Assembly: GCA_905116865.2 (NCBI GenBank)
Contig: CAJHNH020006601.1
Location: forward strand, 332,501-396,500
DNA from: Candidula unifasciata
Lineage: Eukaryota > Mollusca > Gastropoda > Stylommatophora > Geomitridae
Direction of reading: 5' to 3'
DNA: 64,000 nt
This document shows positions 60,301 through 63,960 of the stretch, piece by piece. Each line of letters starts with the position of its first letter. The stretch's first letter is position 1. Below the pieces are notes generated by a model. That model did not search any database, had not been told where the DNA came from, and worked only from the letters and a program-made list of their open reading frames with translations. Position numbers and translations under genes: made by a program.

Positions 60301-63048
60301 TTCCGAGCAATGGTCAACCTTGACATTCACACAGCCATCAGGAAGGTCAATGTTGTCTATTTCATCAGATGTGAAAGCTGGGCAGCTAACTTCCGTGTAG
60401 GACAGTAAGGGGTTGAACTTTGACCTCAAGTCTGTGGTTGTTGGTGCGAACAGGGAAATATACAACAGAGAAGTTTGTGAAACTTGACCAAAGAAATGCA
60501 ATTCCAAATTAAACAAGTTATAAATAGAACTGCAAGTCTGCTGGTCATAAGCTTGACCCCCCAGTGAAGCAGACTTGTAAATGTAACCTAGTCTCCCAAG
60601 CTGACCCAGTTCATAGATGGTGGAACATGAGGGCCCTGGCCCCTTGAATCCCCCCCCCCCCCCCCCAAGTTTAGAAAGCCCTAAAAATGTTAGGGGGCTA
60701 AGCAGCTCCCTTTAACCATGTATAGAATAACTCTTTAGAAATATACCTTCACATATACCATATTATTTCAAATATAGTATTATATTTCCAGCACAGTATT
60801 TATTATTATTATGCCCTTAAACTAGGATCCGGCTCCTTGAGCGAGCGCCCCAAAAGAACATTAGTAGAGAATACGCACGTAAGTCTACCCCCCACCCCCT
60901 TTCCCACCACCAATGTTTTCTTTGTGTTGGCACCCCCGGCCCAGCTTAAGCATGGTTGCCCTTCTGCCCTTTATCCCCCAATGGAGCATAAGCCCTCAAC
61001 CCATTTGCACCAAATTATTCTATCCAGTGACATCACACACAGCTCACTCTGTGTCTTTCCCACCCCTCTTTTTTTTTTAAACTTCGCTGTCTAATTATTT
61101 TCTCAGTGTGTTTCTGTATTTATTATCCCTTTGACCCAGTGTGTTCCAGTGTAAGGATATTTAAGTCATGCTGCTATCAGGAGGCCCCGGGGTAGTGGAG
61201 GATCACTTACTTAGTTTGTCGATCCTCTTCTGCCCTGGGGTGTAGAGGTTTGCACAAGAAATCATCAGACTTCTCTATCAGCATTTTTCTTTCTGGCTTT
61301 CTTCTTCTTTCTTCTTCTTCTTCTTCTTCTTCTTGGGGCTATTCAACTGGCAGTCTGTGGACCAAATCCTGCCCACAGAGGCTTATAGCCAGTTGAAGTA
61401 TGATAGTGTTTGTCCCTCTATCAATCAAGAACTGCTGGATGTCCTCTCAGCAAACCCTGGGTCATCCTGGAGGTCTGGTTCTTGGCCTCACTAAGCTTAC
61501 CGTGAGGCCGATTCTCTCCCATTCTGCATTTCCAAACCACCGTAACTGCGACTGATCCACTTACATTTGTAAGGTCAGAGTTTCAACATAATGAGGAACT
61601 GTCTGGCTGAGAACTTTATCCCTTACTGTCACTTGGACCACCTTTCTCAGATACCTCATCTCTGAGGCCTGAAGCTGGCCTCTGTGAGCTGTTATCACTG
61701 CCCACGGCTCACACCCGTAGGTCAGGACTGGCACACAGATGTGGAGGACAACAAAGCCTTAAATTTAGAATTTTGTATAATACATTAGCAAATTTTTTTG
61801 GTCCAACTAAAGGAAAGAACAATATGGTTTATTGTGTATCGGACTGTTTTGGTTCCCATGAAATACCACTGTTCCCATGAAATACCACCTATTCTTCTGT
61901 ACCTCCACATCTCCAGAGACTCAGTTTGAATTTATAGCTGCTTGTTTACTGTGCAGGTTTCTGCACCCTACAGCAGGGTTGAGTCTACCCAACATTTGAT
62001 GATTCTCATTTTTAATGTGTTTTCATCTCTCTGTCAGCGTCTGTGGCTTATGTGTTGTGAACACGCTTCGTAATGCAGGGTTCAATCCTAGCTGCTGGCG
62101 ATTTGGCAGCAGAACATCTTGCATTGGTACTGACAGTGGTAATAAAGAGCTGAGCAATGGCAAACTACTGAACGTAAAATCTGCCTTTAAAAAAACCACA
62201 ACAGCCAAAACATGCGAGAGTTGGTTCTGAAATGTCCTGTAAATAATATAAGCAACTAATTTTATCGCTCTAGCTGTCAATAATTTTTGCATCTTATTGA
62301 AAACAGTTTTAGCTATTCCTATTCTTTTTTTGATTTCTGCTTCACTGCTGCCACCATCTGTTATTACAAGATAGGAGAAACTTGTTACTTGTTCTAAAAT
62401 ATCCCTTTTTACTATGGTGTTCACTTTTGGTCGCGCCTTTCCATTATTAATTATCATAGTTTGTAAACAGACAGATTATAATAGTTAATAAATCTAGGCA
62501 GGAAACGATGACTGACGGACAATAATATTATTTAAATATCAAAATGAAATCAATAAGACAACTGTCTGGACAACCAATGGTACCAACAGTTACTTGAAAA
62601 AAGAAGATGACACATCTTGCGCATATTCTAAGATAAAGCAATCAAAGAATCACAAAGGAGGCACTGAATTGAACTGAGAAAGTGATGATCAAAGAATCAC
62701 AAAGGAGGCACTGAATTGAACTGAGAAAGTGATGATCAAAGAATCACAAAGGAGGCACTGAATTGAATTGAGAAAGTGAGGATGTCCAAAAAAAAACCTA
62801 TGATAAATTTTAACGAGGGCAACCAAAGGTGGCTGAACAGACTCCACAAACAATATTGAAAAACTGCACAAAAACAGAACACAATGGAGAAACTGACTGC
62901 AAGCACTGGGTAACATATAGTGATACAACAGGATTATGAATGCATGATTATACTCATTAACTGCTGACTCCTTACCTTCATCAAAATATGTCATCTTATT
63001 AATGCCAAAATCTTGCCGTCTCATACTGGTGGAATCTTTCACTGCCAT
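26605..63048 (-). CDS. CASP3/7-like: Executioner-type caspase (caspase-3/7-like), complete, seven coding exons
   Basis: A cysteine protease of family C14 that cuts after aspartate during apoptosis, in the cytosol. Exons 62976-63048, 60274-60431, 56999-57175, 55346-55565, 34269-34388, 28264-28373 and 26605-26784 sum to 1038 bases. All six joins are phase-consistent (1,0,0,1,1,0) with GT-AG borders, giving 345 residues. Key residues: Arg103 in ARTGTN (P1 pocket), catalytic His164 in LLSHGEEE, catalytic Cys207 in QACRGG, and Arg255 in YYAWRN. The p20/p10 linker contains LDETD|GG (Asp222). The prodomain of about 75 residues has no CARD or death-effector domain, which places it with executioners. 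The tail after YLFPG is about 19 residues longer than in vertebrate caspase-3. The ATG at 63048 is preceded by 'ttttcttttaaag', which could be the acceptor of a non-coding first exon. The gene spans 36 kb because its introns are full of repeats. Promoter not located. Confidence 0.93.
26838..27150. repeat. 65-76-bp tandem repeat, 5 copies, in caspase intron 6
   Basis: The 'atttcatggaaa' block recurs five times together with 'gaacaggtc' and 'caatcaaata'. Spacing falls from ~75 to ~65 bp through small deletions. Confidence 0.85.
27330..27425 (+). mobile_element. LINE-B extreme 3' tip
   Basis: 'agtgctgtgatgtcggttct' followed by 'tgaatcaactcaactcg' matches the terminal segment of 33245-33550. Confidence 0.55.
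27426..27964. other. Caspase intron 6, unrecognised
   Basis: No domain, tandem repeat or SINE box was seen. The phrase 'ccatgctgtgtggtgttggt'-like near 27525 recurs near 33680 and 47620 and may be an old dispersed repeat. Confidence 0.4.
27965..28155 (-). mobile_element. LINE C-terminal fragment, 'ELVEGLR' type, copy 1
   Basis: The minus strand reads MRWTGIAKDRTTGHELVEGL and then RFIGG, a LINE polymerase ending. Matches are at 29605-29800 and 60945-61165 (same orientation) and 44010-44090. Confidence 0.65.
28264..28373 (-). CDS. CASP3/7-like: Caspase exon 6 (p10, substrate pocket)
   Basis: The acceptor is 'gactcccacag' and the donor is 'GTAGGT'. It completes a Gly codon and reads YYAWRNRARGSWYIEAIVQI, then FMRYAKNEDVCAMLNR. 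Arg255 of WRN and the GSWYI strand form the substrate groove in known caspases. Confidence 0.93.
28490..28865 (-). mobile_element. LINE C-terminal fragment with GAA tail
   Basis: With frameshifts, the minus strand gives WFRHVSKLPPHSVPQRALSL, then RPTGRPRKRCIDGISE. This is the '(W)FGHV..R.GRPRKRW.D.I' ending of LINE polymerases. It ends 'gaagaagaagaa'. The plus-strand copy at 35380-35690 is related. Confidence 0.75.
28880..29035 (-). mobile_element. SINE family A, partial copy
   Basis: 'ctacctttacttcccagaaa', 'ggtacccatttcaggctggg' and 'gggatctgaactcatgatca' (B-box region) match the family A order. A second scrap of the same body lies near 28450-28485. Confidence 0.65.
29360..29545 (-). mobile_element. 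SINE family B, diverged partial copy
   Basis: 'gtagtttgccactgcttttc' and 'gacagtgaccataccag' match, inverted, the family B body ('aatggcaaactact'). Confidence 0.5.
29605..29800 (-). mobile_element. LINE C-terminal fragment, 'ELVEGLR' type, copy 2
   Basis: 'ccctttatctcccaatggag' followed by 'cataggccctcaaccaac' and 'gctcctttctccacgtg' is collinear with 27965-28155. Confidence 0.65.
30565..30805 (+). mobile_element. RTE-like LINE C-terminal fragment
   Basis: The translation has IVRRKEHRIFKQVLKWRTNG, then KETLKRSQERGQRCQTGFHP. It resembles the polymerase ending seen at 34755-35040 and ends in a 'gatgatgatg' tail. Confidence 0.6.
31080..31360 (+). mobile_element. LINE 3'-end fragment (LINE-A relative), (GAA)n tail
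   Basis: Contains RLRTGHNRLGQPMFKHFSLG and then CPCSVTPENAEHVLQHCQ, with 'aagaagaagaagaag' at 31341. The 'GHNRL' plus Cys-knuckle order equals the C-terminus of 41733-43160. Sister copy at 10865-11140. Confidence 0.8.
31361..31714. other. Caspase intron 5, unrecognised
   Basis: No repeat family or exon recognised. Confidence 0.4.
31715..32010 (-). mobile_element. tRNA-derived SINE, family A, near full length
   Basis: The minus strand begins with a tRNA-like head ('ccgtggcttaggcgttgtga' A-box, 'cgattgaaacccactg' B-box). The body has 'gtcgacccagccttaaatgg', and the element ends near 'ctttactttactt'. It is collinear with 59700-59990 over ~280 bp. Confidence 0.9.
32015..32240 (-). mobile_element. 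tRNA-derived SINE, family A, diverged copy
   Basis: 'aggactcttttacaagcctt', 'tgatgtggtcaacatcacat' and 'gactgggtcaacctgg' follow the family A order directly after the previous copy. The two copies sit head to tail in the same orientation. Confidence 0.75.
32241..33244. other. Caspase intron 5, no gene; possible old SINE at ~32830-33120
   Basis: 'cattagcgaagtcgataaga' and 'ggcggctcccggggttcacc' could be tRNA-like boxes of a family D relative, but spacing is poor. The remainder is unrecognised. Confidence 0.35.
33245..33550 (+). mobile_element. LINE-B 3'-end fragment, plus-strand copy
   Basis: 'gcaccactgggtggtgaatt' equals the post-RNase H segment of 14150-14580 (on the other strand). The frame then gives VVKALWEQAMESVEKEDYYG, RGKTRRTHNQIVTGTISI and GTLCWLLKMTE, and the tail ends 'cttgactcaactcaac'. 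This is the cleanest copy of the LINE-B tail. Confidence 0.78.
33880..34075 (-). repeat. Family G dispersed repeat, copy 4
   Basis: 'ggctgtaaactccagtggaa', 'cttttacagatctggctaat' and 'gcaggtgcactctgactttg' are collinear with 690-925 on the same strand. Confidence 0.7.
34269..34388 (-). CDS. CASP3/7-like: Caspase exon 5 (linker and start of p10)
   Basis: The acceptor is 'tttgtatacag', preceded by a CT tract, and the donor is 'GTAAGA'. It completes QACRG-G and continues SLDRGVLLDETDGGSVPTAR, then MSDMLICYPTLMG. The DETD|G site is the expected cut between large and small subunits. 'DMLICY' aligns with the family's 'ADxLVAYST' strand. Confidence 0.93.
34755..35040 (-). mobile_element. RTE-like LINE C-terminal fragment
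   Basis: The minus-strand frames read YRYIGHILRRGEQRITRHTL, GLRKQGCPRETLKRTLMRGA and IRVIAQDRTEWRNRSQAL. This is the order of the polymerase ending found complete in the LINE at 51091-53258. It contains stops. Confidence 0.72.
35380..35690 (+). mobile_element. LINE C-terminal fragment with GAA-like tail
   Basis: YCTIESPVTLT and RQRWMDVISEAVS match the minus-strand fragment at 28490-28865 (same ending), with tail 'gagaagaggaagaagatg'. Confidence 0.6.
36000..36150. repeat. (GAA/GAG)-rich low-complexity tract
   Basis: A purine-rich trinucleotide run. The Lys/Glu-rich frame across it is not a gene. Confidence 0.8.
36390..36705 (+). mobile_element. tRNA-derived SINE, family A, plus-strand copy
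   Basis: The head is 'gatcgtggctcgcaaagacg' and the B-box 'cgtgggttcaaatccgcag'. The body follows with 'ccctggaagtaaaggcgacc' and 'gatgctgaccacaacatc', then a segment ending 'aaaaaaagagtccg'. Confidence 0.8.
36830..37085 (+). mobile_element. tRNA-derived SINE, family A, plus-strand copy 2
   Basis: 'cgcaggcgccctggagcagc'-like head, 'ttcctgggttcaggtcctg' B-box, 'ggtcgacccaggcttaaatg' body, and end 'gggtcctttactttacta'. It is complete from head to tail. Confidence 0.85.
37086..38794. other. Caspase intron 4, mostly unrecognised
   Basis: Holds a poly(G) run (37099-37111), a LINE-D-like tail at about 37550-37590 ('ggagtgcgatgatgataacc' followed by 'caactagctgactaac', compare 16335-16367) and a GAA-rich tract near 37620. 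I see nothing in 37690-38790. Confidence 0.5.
38965..39655 (+). mobile_element. Cluster of three family F short repeats, head to tail
   Basis: Copies run about 38965-39180, 39215-39425 and 39450-39655. Each has 'catcacacaagcgataaaca', 'gtgccaccatgcggatgagg', 'cagaaaccgcgttcagac' and 'ggcaaaagccagagt(g/a)gggc' or variants. The last two end in hairpins ('acgtccta..aggacgt' near 39410 and 'cgtcctgaaaaggacg' near 39645). They are much closer to each other than to the copy at 24185-24405, suggesting local duplication. Confidence 0.8.
40418..40592. mobile_element. Probable hAT-derived MITE
   Basis: 'ggcaaatcgcggctcgcgag' followed by 'ccgtatgcggctcttt' is a motif typical of hAT-family non-autonomous elements. 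The right end reads inward 'cagtggtcagtactctttag'. No clean 8-bp duplication was identified, so the borders are approximate. Confidence 0.55.
40620..40715. repeat. (GGAT)n-like degenerate microsatellite
   Basis: Repeated 'gatggatgg'/'gatagatgg' phrases. Confidence 0.75.
41045..41225 (+). repeat. Poly(G)-containing dispersed repeat
   Basis: A G run at 41081-41098 is followed by 'ttgtcccttaagcatgtcgt', 'gactaattacggttttgatg' and 'cgcagtctagctgtaaacca'. It is collinear with 19135-19300. Confidence 0.68.
41320..41732. repeat. Trinucleotide microsatellite (AGC/AGT)n, interrupted by LINE-A and resuming at 43161
   Basis: The tract is dominated by CAG and TAG triplets. On the minus strand it yields runs of Thr, Ala or Leu codons in long open frames, which are artefacts. 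Related triplets continue to about 43220 on the far side of the inserted LINE. Confidence 0.93.
41733..43160 (+). mobile_element. RNase H-bearing LINE (LINE-A), 5'-truncated, 13-bp target duplication
   Basis: Starts inside the post-RT region (KARRRVAILRKLSGTTWG). It continues through an RNase H domain: VYTDGSAES (Asp), AEVQAIKIAVE (Glu), VVFLTDAKAVLQS (Asp) and IPSHCGVPGNEKADKLAKEG (final Asp). It ends with a Cys-His knuckle, CTCGLAPETTDHILQDC, and KLYGPLSELQKTVKF before the stop at 43120. One frameshift near 42310-42360 separates the RNase H frame from upstream sequence. The tail is (GAA)n. Target duplications AGTAACACTAGCA lie at 41720-41732 and 43161-43173. An RNase H after the RT is typical of I-clade LINEs. 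A second long copy lies inverted at 57765-59157. Confidence 0.93.
43530..43775 (+). mobile_element. tRNA-derived SINE, family B, full-length type copy
   Basis: 'ggctctgtggctaagtcgat' (A-box) and 'gatgccgggttcgatcctag' (B-box) are spaced as in a tRNA. The body has 'agaagcaatggcaaactact' and 'gttggttctacaacatcctg', and the tail is (AACT)n. Copies at 60000-60232 (-) and 62035-62265 (+). Confidence 0.92.
44010..44090 (+). mobile_element. LINE 3' tip, 'ELVEGLC' type
   Basis: 'ggcgtgagttggttgagggc' followed by 'ctatgttcaactggggaata' matches, inverted, 27965-28155. Confidence 0.5.
44265..44790. repeat. Two-phase tandem repeat: ~59-bp units flanking a 42-bp expansion
   Basis: Outer units carry 'ttccaatgtgtgc', 'gactcc(a/g)atgcagcag' and 'ccctaggtacc'. 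At 44540-44700 a 42-bp subunit ('acgcagcagacatcgctagg' plus 'tactctgatgcaacagacatca') has expanded to about four near-identical copies. Since 42 is a multiple of three, all these frames stay open without being genes. A lone monomer lies near 54705-54790. Confidence 0.88.
44791..45274. other. Caspase intron 4, unrecognised
   Basis: No repeat family, domain or exon seen. Confidence 0.4.
45275..45960 (-). mobile_element. LINE-B 3' portion with RNase H remnant, longest copy
   Basis: The minus strand reads, with interruptions, an RNase H-like stretch around 45560-45800. It then gives LDKEDVFRALLENVHYSDKQ, HHSLVRVMQRGVTKRSGRYS and GTIGVEDAFAAPKLCADLKQ. It is the 5'-most extension among the LINE-B fragments. 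The copy is broken by several frameshifts. Confidence 0.68.
46005..46165 (+). mobile_element. LINE-A extreme 3' end
   Basis: 'ggccaaactgtacgcgccgc' (KLYAPL) and 'ggcagcactgcagatataca' equal the last ~130 bp of 41733-43160, followed by 'aaaggaagaag'. Confidence 0.65.
46166..47185. other. Caspase intron 4, low-complexity and unrecognised
   Basis: A weak (CTA/CTG) triplet tract lies near 46625-46735 and a CT/CCT-rich stretch at 46940-47090. No exon. Confidence 0.45.
47190..47290. repeat. (GA)n microsatellite
   Basis: A ~100-bp AG run, followed at 47428-47463 by (GT)n(GC)n. Confidence 0.95.
47770..49145. repeat. 39-bp minisatellite, ~35 units
   Basis: The consensus unit reads 'ctgatgatccgtccaagcct' then 'tcctgttatgtgttgtcac'. 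The left ~12 units are diverged and the right ~23 nearly identical. 39 is a multiple of three, so frames on both strands stay open for hundreds of codons (13-residue repeats such as LMIRPSLPVMCCH and SPDDPSKPSCYVL). Nothing suggests translation: there is no splice context, no matching start, and the caspase intron runs the other way. Confidence 0.97.
49325..49605 (-). mobile_element. tRNA-derived SINE, family A, diverged copy
   Basis: 'cagattggcacttggtaggt', 'ccagccacctttatttccct' and 'cagactgggtcgacctagga' are in family A order. It abuts the 26-bp satellite. Confidence 0.78.
49600..51090. repeat. 26-bp satellite, left block (~57 units), with higher-order repeats
   Basis: The unit is 'tgctgtgatgcactactttt' plus 'acctag', with a 'gtgtattacctccacccag' variant in the left part. 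Trimer (78-bp) repetition shows 'gtgttttacctccacc' at 49823, 49901, 49979 and 50057. A 234-bp (nine-unit) block starting near 50051 is repeated at 50285. Units become more uniform to the right. Confidence 0.96.
51091..53258 (-). mobile_element. RTE-like LINE (LINE-C), 5'-truncated, inserted in the 26-bp satellite
   Basis: On the minus strand: a linker region (FIVELKN, DSWNQIKETYKS), a helical segment DYIAKRKRIKSLINHTKSER, then RT motifs NNKAPGKDELPAELLK, QAGFRKGRGTAEHIF, NFVDFEKAFDSVHRDS (motif A), GVRRGCVMSSLLFNLVIDWI (motif B) and LDFADDIAILSH (motif C). The end is VLLYGAECWRMTKKDAHKLS, KRRWKWLSHIMRMNPNIPAK and KRKQGRPKTTWRRTMESDL. The tail is (GAT)n. Damage includes a TAA near 52567, a TGA after VHRDSL near 52129, a slip in a seven-A run near 52110, a frameshift just before FADD near 51890, and a 24-bp internal duplication near 52395-52442. 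The endonuclease is missing. Dead copy. Confidence 0.93.
53259..53905. repeat. 26-bp satellite, right block (~25 units)
   Basis: The same monomer resumes in phase directly after the LINE 5' end ('tgcactactttcacctagtg'). The block ends in diverged units near 53905. Confidence 0.96.
53990..54165. repeat. (GA)n-rich tract, followed by (GT)n at 54279-54319
   Basis: Purine-rich low complexity and a clean 41-bp GT run. Confidence 0.92.
54377..55345. repeat. ~120-bp tandem repeat derived from the caspase exon 4/intron 4 boundary
   Basis: The 'aagac/aagat' marker recurs at 54976, 55098, 55218 and 55337 (spacing 122, 120, 119), with an outlying unit at 54468. Each unit has a 'cagacagaca' tract, 'acccaccaaactgtga' and then a segment homologous to the caspase donor and last exon bases. 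On the minus strand the exon-like block translates FII*ACRG at 55218 and 55098 and FIIQSFRG at 54976, against FIIQACRG in the true exon. The array extends from the real donor into the intron. Confidence 0.88.
55346..55565 (-). CDS. CASP3/7-like: Caspase exon 4 (catalytic His and Cys, p20)
   Basis: The acceptor is 'ttgcttttaaag' and the donor is 'GTAAGT'. It reads EMVMKLKSFAKLEHHHQADA, then CFICLLSHGEEEYIFGTDG (His164), IPLNEIFMLFDN and KPKVFIIQACRG (Cys207), ending one base into the next Gly codon. Both catalytic residues are on this exon. Confidence 0.96.
55566..55999. other. Caspase intron 3, degenerate repeats
   Basis: Loose ~60-bp units with 'gttgcaacttctgtaacatc' and 'tttataaaagaaa' occur at 55590-55840. 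Nothing else recognised. Confidence 0.5.
56000..56335 (+). mobile_element. LINE C-terminal fragment
   Basis: EIKWFGHLTKIPW and ARGRPCKI resemble the '(I)KWFGH..R.P..RGRP' LINE ending, with a poly(C) run after it. It has stops. Confidence 0.55.
56560..56860 (+). mobile_element. LINE 3' fragment with GAT tail
   Basis: 'gaaagcgaggcagaggccca' (RKRGRGP) is followed by 'ggctatgaaagcacacaggg' and 'ttggagaactggctaaag', ending 'gatgatgatgatgg'. The latter block recurs near 41375-41420. Confidence 0.5.
56999..57175 (-). CDS. CASP3/7-like: Caspase exon 3 (start of p20)
   Basis: The acceptor is 'gtttttttccag' and the donor is 'GTGAGT'. The exon is 59 codons in phase 0. RGYALIINVNEVVGKPARTG, then TNFDRDNLCNLLSQLHFNI and VYNDKDGLSAQ. 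Arg103 in ARTGT corresponds to the P1-aspartate-binding Arg of caspase-3. Confidence 0.95.
57420..57620. other. Possible Penelope-like element remnant
   Basis: 'acggatgtttcggccggggc' followed by 'ctttctcgacaag' resembles the 'acgtttcggc..gccttc' signature seen in Penelope-like retroelement ends. No protein domain is preserved, so this is a weak call. Confidence 0.3.
57765..59157 (-). mobile_element. RNase H-bearing LINE-A, second long copy
   Basis: The minus strand is collinear with 41733-43160: KARSKMAVLRKLSGTTCGAN, VYTDGSAQTASRKEGAGVYI, VVFLTDAKN, PSHCGVPGNKRADKLAKEAA, RTGHSRL, then CTWGLAPETTDHVLQDC and the stop. Frameshifts and stops break it. The short repeat ATAAAATT at 57757-57764 and 59158-59165 may be its target duplication. 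It sits in caspase intron 2. Confidence 0.9.
59700..59990 (-). mobile_element. tRNA-derived SINE, family A, near full length
   Basis: It matches 31715-32010 end to end: 'gaccaattggcactaggtgg', 'cgccagccatctttacttcc' and 'ccagcagtgggtttcgatcg' (B-box). Confidence 0.9.
60000..60232 (-). mobile_element. tRNA-derived SINE, family B
   Basis: On the minus strand the B-box is 'gtgctgggttcgatcccagc', followed by 'ttggtttcgacagtggtacc' and 'agcaatggcaaactactgaa'. It lies 40 bp beyond the exon 2 donor, beside a (CA)n run. Confidence 0.88.
60274..60431 (-). CDS. CASP3/7-like: Caspase exon 2 (prodomain and p20 N-terminus)
   Basis: The acceptor is 'aacaaccacag' and the donor is 'GTCAGT'. It completes an Asp codon and reads LRSKFNPLLSYTEVSCPAFT, SDEIDNIDLPDGCVNVKVDH, ending NYKK. 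DEID|N (Asp50) is a candidate prodomain cut site. A (GT)n run begins about 15 bases into the intron. Confidence 0.85.
60945..61165 (-). mobile_element. LINE C-terminal fragment, 'ELVEGLR' type, copy 3
   Basis: 'ccctttatcccccaatggag' followed by 'cataagccctcaacccat' and 'tgtgtttctgtatttattat' is collinear with 29605-29800. Confidence 0.65.
61315..61760 (-). mobile_element. LINE polymerase C-terminal fragment with (GAA)n tail
   Basis: The minus strand reads VLTYGCEPWAVITAHRGQLQ, ASEMRYLRKVVQVTVRDKVL, SQLRWFGNAEWERIGL and RPRTRPPG, with tail 'aagaagaagaagaagaag'. The fragment is dead. Confidence 0.82.
61860..62470 (-). mobile_element. LINE RT C-terminal fragment interrupted by a SINE
   Basis: The minus strand from 62457 reads KRDILEQVTSFSYLVITDGG, SSEAEIKKRIGIAKTVFNKM and QKLLTARAIKL. 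It is broken by 62035-62265 and resumes MRIIKCWVDSTLL, GAETCTVNKQL and SLEMWRYRRI. The two halves form one continuous LINE module ('F.YLG..T.DG....EI..RI..AK..F..M' then 'LLYGAETWT'). It is the same class as 11765-12235. Confidence 0.85.
62035..62265 (+). mobile_element. tRNA-derived SINE, family B, nested in a LINE
   Basis: 'gcgtctgtggcttatgtgtt' (A-box) and 'tgcagggttcaatcctagc' (B-box) are followed by 'gagcaatggcaaactactga', ending 'ataagcaacta'. It splits the LINE frame at 61860-62470. Confidence 0.9.
62643..62785. repeat. 47-bp tandem repeat, 3 copies
   Basis: Units read 'aatcacaaaggaggcactga' then 'attgaactgagaaagtgatg' plus 'atcaaag', nearly identical. Confidence 0.93.
62976..63048 (-). 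CDS. CASP3/7-like: Caspase exon 1 (translation start)
   Basis: ATG at 63046-63048 (minus strand) opens MAVKDSTSMRRQDFGINKMT and YFDE, then the donor 'GTAAGG' after one base of the next codon. It joins in phase to exon 2. The exon is assigned by frame, phase and donor; the short sequence itself is not a recognised motif. Confidence 0.75.
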
Positions 63049-63079
63049 TGTATCTTTAAAAGAAAAGATATATTTTTTT

Positions 63080-63300
63080 TTTTATTTTACGTATCCAGAA
63101 ACCATGAGTTGTAAACCCTTTGGCTCGGTACTATGGATATCGCAACCCTTCGGCATTGATTCCATTATAGGTACCGTTAATCTGGGAGAAATGTGGCTTT
63201 TCTGCCTACCCCCGGGAGTGAACCCGGACCACAAGGAGTTCGTCACCCGGCCGCCGCGAAAGTCAGGTTTAACCAACTTCGCTAGAGAGCCGGGCATATA
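63080..63300 (-). mobile_element. tRNA-derived SINE, family D, copy 2
   Basis: The minus strand reads 'cccggctctctagcgaagtt' (A-box region) and 'ggtccgggttcactcccggg' (B-box), with a body collinear with 13265-13465. It sits directly upstream of the caspase start exon. Confidence 0.88.
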
Positions 63301-63359
63301 TATATATTTATTAGCCAATTTATGGTTAATATATTCTGCGAGATAAATGAAGAAACATA

Positions 63360-63960
63360 TAAGGAAGACAGCATCAGAACAGGACATTCCATACTTCTCA
63401 CAGCATCAGAACGATACATTCCATACTTCCCACAGCATCAGAACAAGACATTCCATACTTCCCACAGCATCAGAAGAGGACATTTCATACTTCCCACAGC
63501 ATCAGAAGAGGACATTCAATACTTCCCACAGCATCAGACAGAACATTCCATACTTCTCACAGCATCAGAACGATACATTCCATACTTCCCACAACATCAG
63601 AATAGGACATTTCATACTTTCCACTGCAGCAGAATAGGACATTCCATACTTCCCAGAGCATCAGAACAGGACATTCCATACTTCCCACAGACTCAGAACA
63701 GGACATTCCATACTTCCTAAAGCATCAGAAAAAGACATTTCATACTTCCCACAGCATCATAACAGGACATTCCATACTTCCCACAGAATCAGAACAGGAC
63801 ATTAAATACTTCCCACAGCATCAGAACAGGACATTCCATACTTCCCACAGCATCAGAACAGGACATTTCATACTTCCCACAGCATCAGAAGAGGACAATT
63901 AATACTTCCCAGAGCATCAGAACAGGACAACAGGATATACTAACCCACAGCATCAGATCG
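63360..63960. repeat. 32-bp minisatellite, ~18 units, running towards the right edge
   Basis: The unit reads 'cacagcatcagaacaggaca' plus 'ttccatacttcc'. Frames rich in SIRTGHSILPTASE are artefacts. There are no unique spacers between repeats, so this is not a CRISPR-like array. Confidence 0.95.

Noticed and set aside
63210..63300. tRNA gene on the minus strand (also considered at 13400-13465, 43530-43605, 18570-18640 and 19820-19910)
   Set aside because: A- and B-boxes are good, but acceptor stems do not pair and each is followed by a conserved non-tRNA body found in several copies. These are SINE heads.
63346..63960. 32-bp repeats at the right edge considered as a CRISPR array
   Set aside because: No unique spacers, nuclear eukaryotic context, and simple tandem decay.
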